Below, piece by piece: positions 60,136 through 64,000 of a stretch of 64,000 bases of DNA. The notes beneath the pieces were generated by a model. It did not search any database. It was given only the letters and a program-made list of their open reading frames with translations, and was not told the DNA's origin. A program made the position numbers and the translations under genes. The stretch is taken from assembly GCF_018854015.1 (NCBI RefSeq), contig NZ_JAAXYO010000028.1, forward strand, positions 1 to 64,000, read 5' to 3'. The stretch comes from Igneacidithiobacillus copahuensis (GTDB taxonomy: Bacteria > Pseudomonadota > Gammaproteobacteria > Acidithiobacillales > Acidithiobacillaceae). Each line of letters starts with the position of its first letter. The stretch's first letter is position 1.

Positions 60136-60603
60136 GTGCTCCTGCTCTACCTGATCATCGCCGTGGTCGCCGGTCTGGCAGAGCTCTTTACCGGTACCTT
60201 CTACCTCGCTGCGGTCGCCATCGCTGCCCTGATCGCCCTTCTCGCCGGTTTTTTCCTGCCACATATCACTCTGCACTGGGTCTTTCTTGGCAGCAGTGTG
60301 CTCCTCATTATCGCCAGTGCCTGGCTGCGCCATCGGCTGGCGCGCAAAGCCAGCGGCGTCGACGACCTCGATCTCGGCCAGGCGGTGGAGGTGCTCCGTG
60401 GTCCCGACGCCCAGGGCCGCTACCGGGTCCGCTATCGTGGCAGTGAGTGGCCGGCAGTACTGGAAGAAGGCAATACTGCCTGTCCCGGCGCCGCCGCGCT
60501 CATCGTCGCGCATGAGGGAAATCTTTTGCACATTGCCGTCGTTCCACCATCGTCCAGGGAGTCGCTATGCCTACCACCCTCCTCAGCATCGTCGTCGTCC
60601 TGA
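60136..60603 (+). CDS. NfeD-like membrane protein
   Basis: The 155-aa product starts at GTG 3 nt after glgB. It has two or three membrane helices in the first 75 residues and a C-terminal OB-like domain (GQAVEVLRGPDAQGRYRVRYRGSEWPAVL), the NfeD short form. NfeD proteins pair with SPFH proteins, and the paraslipin gene downstream overlaps this one by 37 nt. The pair probably works in membrane-domain quality control. Confidence 0.88.
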   Translation: MLLLYLIIAVVAGLAELFTGTFYLAAVAIAALIALLAGFFLPHITLHWVFLGSSVLLIIASAWLRHRLARKASGVDDLDLGQAVEVLRGPDAQGRYRVRYRGSEWPAVLEEGNTACPGAAALIVAHEGNLLHIAVVPPSSRESLCLPPSSASSSS

Positions 60604-61520
60604 TCGTCGTCTTTTTTGTACTGCGGGCCACGATTCGCGTTGTGCCACAACAACGCGCCTGGGTGGTCGAACGCCTGGGCCGCTATCACCTCACCCTGCA
60701 GCCCGGCCTCAATGTCATCGTTCCCTTCATCGACCGCATTGCCTATCGCTTCGATATGCGCGAGCTGCCCATGGAGGTGCCGGCCCAGGTCTGCATTTCC
60801 CTCGATAATACGACCATGACCGTCGACGGGGTGCTTTACGTGCAGATCACCGATGCCGTCAAGGCCGCCTATGGCTCCAGCAACCCCTTCACTGCCGTGG
60901 TGCAACTGGCGCAGACGAGCATGCGCTCGGAGATTGGCAAGCTGCATCTGGATGCCGCGCTTTCCTCGCGGCAACTCCTGAATGCGGCGGTGGCCGAGGC
61001 GGTGGATGAGGCGGCGCTGAATTGGGGTGTCAAGGTACTGCGCTACGAGATCAAGGACATCACCCCTCCAGCGGAAATCATTCGCGCCATGGAGCTGCAG
61101 ATCACCGCCGACCGGGAAAAGCGCGCCATCATTGCCAAATCCGAAGGACAGCGGCAGCAACAGATCAATACCTCCGAAGGACAACGACAGCAGGAGATCA
61201 ACGTCGCCGATGGGCGCAAGCAGGCGGAGGTCTTGCGCGCCGAGGGCGAGGCGCAGGCCATTGCGCTGGTGGCCGAAGCGACCGCCAAGGCGATTGCCAC
61301 CATCGGCGCCGCCGCCCGCGAGCCGGGCGGTATCGAGGCCCTGCAGATGCAGCTCGCCAAGGATTACATCGAGAAATGGGGCAATCTGGCCAAGGCCAGC
61401 ACCAACCTGGTGATCCCTGCCGATCTCGGCAACGTCGGTGCCCTGGTCTCCACAGCTCTTGCCATCGTGCAGAAAAACACTGGACCGGCGACCAATTCCG
61501 TGGGTGGCAATAATAGCTGA
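60567..61520 (+). CDS. qmcA: SPFH/paraslipin family protein (QmcA-like)
   Basis: The 317-aa protein has one N-terminal membrane helix, an SPFH domain (VPQQRAWVVERLGRYHLTLQPG) and a long alanine/glutamate/glutamine-rich coiled coil (IIAKSEGQRQQQINTSEG). This matches the QmcA/paraslipin group, which oligomerises at the inner membrane. Its start lies inside the NfeD-like gene (37-nt overlap). Confidence 0.93.
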   Translation: MPTTLLSIVVVLIVVFFVLRATIRVVPQQRAWVVERLGRYHLTLQPGLNVIVPFIDRIAYRFDMRELPMEVPAQVCISLDNTTMTVDGVLYVQITDAVKAAYGSSNPFTAVVQLAQTSMRSEIGKLHLDAALSSRQLLNAAVAEAVDEAALNWGVKVLRYEIKDITPPAEIIRAMELQITADREKRAIIAKSEGQRQQQINTSEGQRQQEINVADGRKQAEVLRAEGEAQAIALVAEATAKAIATIGAAAREPGGIEALQMQLAKDYIEKWGNLAKASTNLVIPADLGNVGALVSTALAIVQKNTGPATNSVGGNNS

Positions 61521-61548
61521 GGACCCGCTAACCCTCTTCGGGCACTTG

Positions 61549-62250
61549 CTAGGTTTCGTAGCGCACAGCAGGTGCGCCCCAGGCGGCAGCGTCCAGCCAA
61601 ACATCGAAGCCGGCGCCCACTCGAGCGGCAGGGAGATCTTCCCCGACCCGCCAACGCTGGATGGCGGGAGCCTTAGCGGCACCGGTTATGACGAAGAACA
61701 GGGCGCGTGTCTGGCGCAATCTCGCAGCACTGAGAGAAACACGATCGGCGGGCGGTTTGGGGCTGTGGTGCACCGGCAGGACAGCCGGGGCATCGGGCGC
61801 GAAGCCCTGCTCCTGGCCGGGGAAGAGACTGGCGCAGTGACCATCCTCGCCCATTCCCAGTAGCACCAGATCAAAACGCTGCGCCGGGAGCAGGTGAGTG
61901 TAGGCGGTCGCTGCGGCCTCCGCACCCAACTCCGCAGGAATGGGATGATGTTGCCGGGTGGGAATCGGAGATTTTGCCAGGAGCGTGTCCTGTACCAGTC
62001 GCGAGTTCCGCTCCAGGTCGTCTGGCGCCAGACAGCGCTCGTCACCATAGTAGAGATGCCAATGCTGCCAGCTGGCGCCGAGACGTGGCAGGACTTCGTA
62101 AGCGGCCTTGGGGGTATGCCCACCGGCAAGGACCAGGTGAAAGGCTCCACGGGCGGCGATGGCCTCGACGGCCATGCGCGCGATGGCAGCCGCCAGACGT
62201 TCCGCGAGCTGGCCGGCGTCGGGATACAGATGCCAGACGGGGACGTTCAT
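61549..62250 (-). CDS. pgl: 6-phosphogluconolactonase
   Basis: The 233-aa DevB-type lactonase has the segment FHLVLAGGHTPKAAYEVL and LLGMGEDGHCASLFPG. It hydrolyses 6-phosphogluconolactone in the oxidative pentose phosphate pathway. It overlaps the VIT-family gene by 4 nt, which is an odd pairing, and converges on qmcA with 28 nt between. Confidence 0.94.
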   Translation of the reverse strand: MNVPVWHLYPDAGQLAERLAAAIARMAVEAIAARGAFHLVLAGGHTPKAAYEVLPRLGASWQHWHLYYGDERCLAPDDLERNSRLVQDTLLAKSPIPTRQHHPIPAELGAEAAATAYTHLLPAQRFDLVLLGMGEDGHCASLFPGQEQGFAPDAPAVLPVHHSPKPPADRVSLSAARLRQTRALFFVITGAAKAPAIQRWRVGEDLPAARVGAGFDVWLDAAAWGAPAVRYET

Positions 62251-62972
62251 GCGACCGCGGTACCCAGCAAATGACCGATCAAGGTCGTGGCACCCAGAGA
62301 CAGCGCACCCCAGATCAGCACGCGAATGGCCCCACGCCAGACCGATGCACCGCCAGCCCAGGCCGCCAGCCCCCCCAAGATGGCAAGCAAGACCAGGGTC
62401 AGGACATAAAGCACTGGCAGGAGTGCGACCGCTGGCGCCAGAAGAACCGCCAGGATCGGAAAGATGGCCCCCAGGGAAAAGGAGAGCGCAGAAGCCGCAG
62501 CGGCTTGCGCCGGCCGGGCAGCGGCCACCTCCGTCAACCCCAGTTCGTCACGGGCATGGGCGGCCAGGGCATCATGCTGCATCAACTGCGCCGCTACCTG
62601 GCGCGCGAGAGGCTCGTCCAGGCCGCGCTGCATGTAGATATGGGTGAGTTCCTGCAGTTCCAGCTCTGGATTTTTGTGAATCTCACGAGCCTCGATGGCA
62701 AGGTCGGCGGCCTGGGTATCGGCCTGGGAGCTGACAGAGACGTACTCCCCCGCCGCCATGGAGAATGCCCCAGCCACCCAAGCAGCCACCCCCGCAAGCA
62801 GCAGAGCGTGTGTGCCTGCCTGCCCAGCAGCGACACCGGTCAGCAGGGCCGCGGTGGACAGCAGACCATCATTGGCACCCAGCACACTGGCGCGCAACCA
62901 ACCGATCTGGGTATGGTGATGATGCTCATGGTGATGCACCGGTTGCACCGCAGCATTGGTACTCATTGGCAT
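62247..62972 (-). CDS. VIT/CCC1-family metal transporter
   Basis: The 241-aa protein has the family motif VLGANDGLLSTAALLTGVAAG after an N-terminal histidine cluster (PVHHHEHHHHTQIG), then five membrane helices. VIT/CCC1 proteins move Fe(II) or Mn(II), often for storage or detoxification. Between helices 2 and 3 is an acidic cytoplasmic segment (ELELQELTHIYMQRG) that usually binds metal. In an iron-rich acid habitat a metal-tolerance role is plausible. Confidence 0.9.
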   Translation of the reverse strand: MPMSTNAAVQPVHHHEHHHHTQIGWLRASVLGANDGLLSTAALLTGVAAGQAGTHALLLAGVAAWVAGAFSMAAGEYVSVSSQADTQAADLAIEAREIHKNPELELQELTHIYMQRGLDEPLARQVAAQLMQHDALAAHARDELGLTEVAAARPAQAAAASALSFSLGAIFPILAVLLAPAVALLPVLYVLTLVLLAILGGLAAWAGGASVWRGAIRVLIWGALSLGATTLIGHLLGTAVA

Positions 62973-63075
62973 GGATCCCTCGCTTGCTCTTTACAATTAT
63001 CATAGTCAGACGCAGCGCTTGGGTCTACGGGCAGGCAGTGCTAGCCTAAGCGATGCTGACAGGAGAGAAAATGCG

Positions 63076-63960
63076 ATGAGCGGCTTGGCAGATTTTGTTG
63101 GTAATACCCCGCTGTGCGAATTGCGGCGGCTGAGTCCCAATCCACGGGTGCGGATCTTTGGCAAACTGGAGGGAAACAACCCCGCCGGTTCGGTAAAGGA
63201 TCGCCCCGCCCTCAACATGATCCGCTGCGCGCTGGAGCGGGGCATGATCCGGCCGGGAGACCGTCTGGTGGAAGCCACCAGTGGCAATACCGGCATCGCC
63301 CTGGCCATGGCGGCCTCTGTCGAGGGCCTGAAAATCACGCTGATCATGCCGGAAAACATGAGCATTGAGCGGCGGCAGGTGATGCGCGCCTTTGGTGCAG
63401 ATATCGAGCTCACTCCAGCCGAGGCGAGCATGGAAGGGGCCATCGACCGTGCCCGCGCCATGGTCGACGCTGGCGAGGCGATCATGCTCGACCAGTTCTC
63501 CAACCCCGACAATCCTGACGCGCATGCGCGGACGACGGGTCCGGAAATCTGGCGCGACAGCCGTGGGCAGATCACCCATTTCGTCTCGGCGATGGGGACG
63601 ACCGGCACCATCATGGGTACCAGTCGTTACCTGCGCCAAGTCCACCCAGCCATACAGATTGTCGGGGTGCAGCCTGCCGCCGGCGCCAAGATCCCAGGGA
63701 TCCGGCGTTGGCCCAAGGAGTACGTGCCCAAGATCTACCAACCCGAATTGGTCGATCAGGTCATCGATATCGGCACGGAGGAGGCGGAGGAAATGACCCG
63801 CCGACTGGCACGCGAGGAGGGCATCCTGGCGGGCATCTCCTCCGGCGGCGCGGTTGCTGCCGCCTTGCGGGTAGCCGAGACTCTGGAGCAGGGCTTTCTG
63901 GTGGCGATCATCTGCGATCGCGGCGACCGTTATCTGTCCACCGGGGTCTTTCCCGCTTAG
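63076..63960 (+). CDS. cysM: Cysteine synthase B
   Basis: The 294-aa PLP enzyme has the cofactor lysine K41 in PAGSVKDRPAL, matching E. coli CysM K41, and the SGNTGIALAMAA loop and GTTGTIMG phosphate-binding segment. CysM makes cysteine from O-acetylserine with sulfide or thiosulfate. An AGGAGAG site precedes ATG 63076. It diverges from the VIT-family gene; the last 40 nt of the window after the stop contain no gene. Confidence 0.95.
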   Translation: MSGLADFVGNTPLCELRRLSPNPRVRIFGKLEGNNPAGSVKDRPALNMIRCALERGMIRPGDRLVEATSGNTGIALAMAASVEGLKITLIMPENMSIERRQVMRAFGADIELTPAEASMEGAIDRARAMVDAGEAIMLDQFSNPDNPDAHARTTGPEIWRDSRGQITHFVSAMGTTGTIMGTSRYLRQVHPAIQIVGVQPAAGAKIPGIRRWPKEYVPKIYQPELVDQVIDIGTEEAEEMTRRLAREEGILAGISSGGAVAAALRVAETLEQGFLVAIICDRGDRYLSTGVFPA

Positions 63961-64000
63961 GAATGATCGGTCCGGCGCCGGCCACGGTCCTGGAAATCCG

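Overview
The window looks like chromosome of an acidophilic, sulfur-oxidising chemolithoautotroph of the Acidithiobacillus type. The evidence is gene content: the 3' end of an sHdr-type hdrB2 gene, a dsrE-tusA-sulfide:quinone reductase operon, a TAT-exported HiPIP, a RuBisCO-like protein in a methionine-salvage operon, an isocitrate dehydrogenase with NAD-type coenzyme residues, and densely packed GC-rich genes with many 1-16 nt overlaps. I saw no insertion sequence, prophage, CRISPR array, tRNA or rRNA.

Layout. 1-380: end of an hdr operon with a strong terminator. 529-6105: housekeeping genes (phhB, queH, a thioredoxin-ampD-GyrI-like operon, ygjP, leuA behind a leucine-rich leader peptide, a Pmp3-like gene). 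6134-12641: a sulfur module. A sigma-54 activator with a FisR-like cysteine triad, a HiPIP gene and a DUF3034 outer-membrane protein/exported truncated haemoglobin operon lie on the minus strand. The divergent plus-strand operon is dsrE-tusA-sqr-DUF1641. The 400 bp between the two arms holds two oppositely oriented sigma-54 promoters, a cluster of TGTCA/TGACA palindromes and a consensus IHF site. 12759-13658: an exported cysteine-rich protein I do not recognise. 13666-19356 (minus): rluD-pgeF-mtnD-mtnW-mtnX-mtnB-gcvR-def, a methionine-salvage operon built on a RuBisCO-like protein. 19385-20122: bamD.

20133-29158 (minus): gltX-acn-icd-sucC-orf-sucD-nadE-glnB, joining the 2-oxoglutarate-producing limb of the TCA cycle to glutamate use and PII sensing. 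29439-32099: mltD and fabI. 32096-43454 (minus): amgK-murU-orf-orf-kdsD-kdsC-lptC-lptA-lptB-rpoN-hpf-ptsN-hprK-rapZ-manX, then tal; this is the envelope/LPS and PTS-Ntr block, with sigma-54 itself. 43502-57885 (plus): lptD-surA-permease-ibaG-grxD-murA-hisGDCBHAF-hisIE, then tatABC. 57946-63960: glgB, nfeD-like, paraslipin, pgl, a VIT-family transporter and cysM.

How the parts connect. RpoN (36383-37804) is the sigma factor the sulfur module would need. TatABC could export the HiPIP, and Bam/SurA could assemble the DUF3034 barrel and LptD. AmpD, AmgK, MurU, MltD and MurA together cover peptidoglycan recycling and synthesis. The result I find most interesting is that the sulfur module reads as a complete sulfane-sulfur-responsive sigma-54 regulon with a divergent arm of envelope proteins not usually associated with sulfide oxidation.
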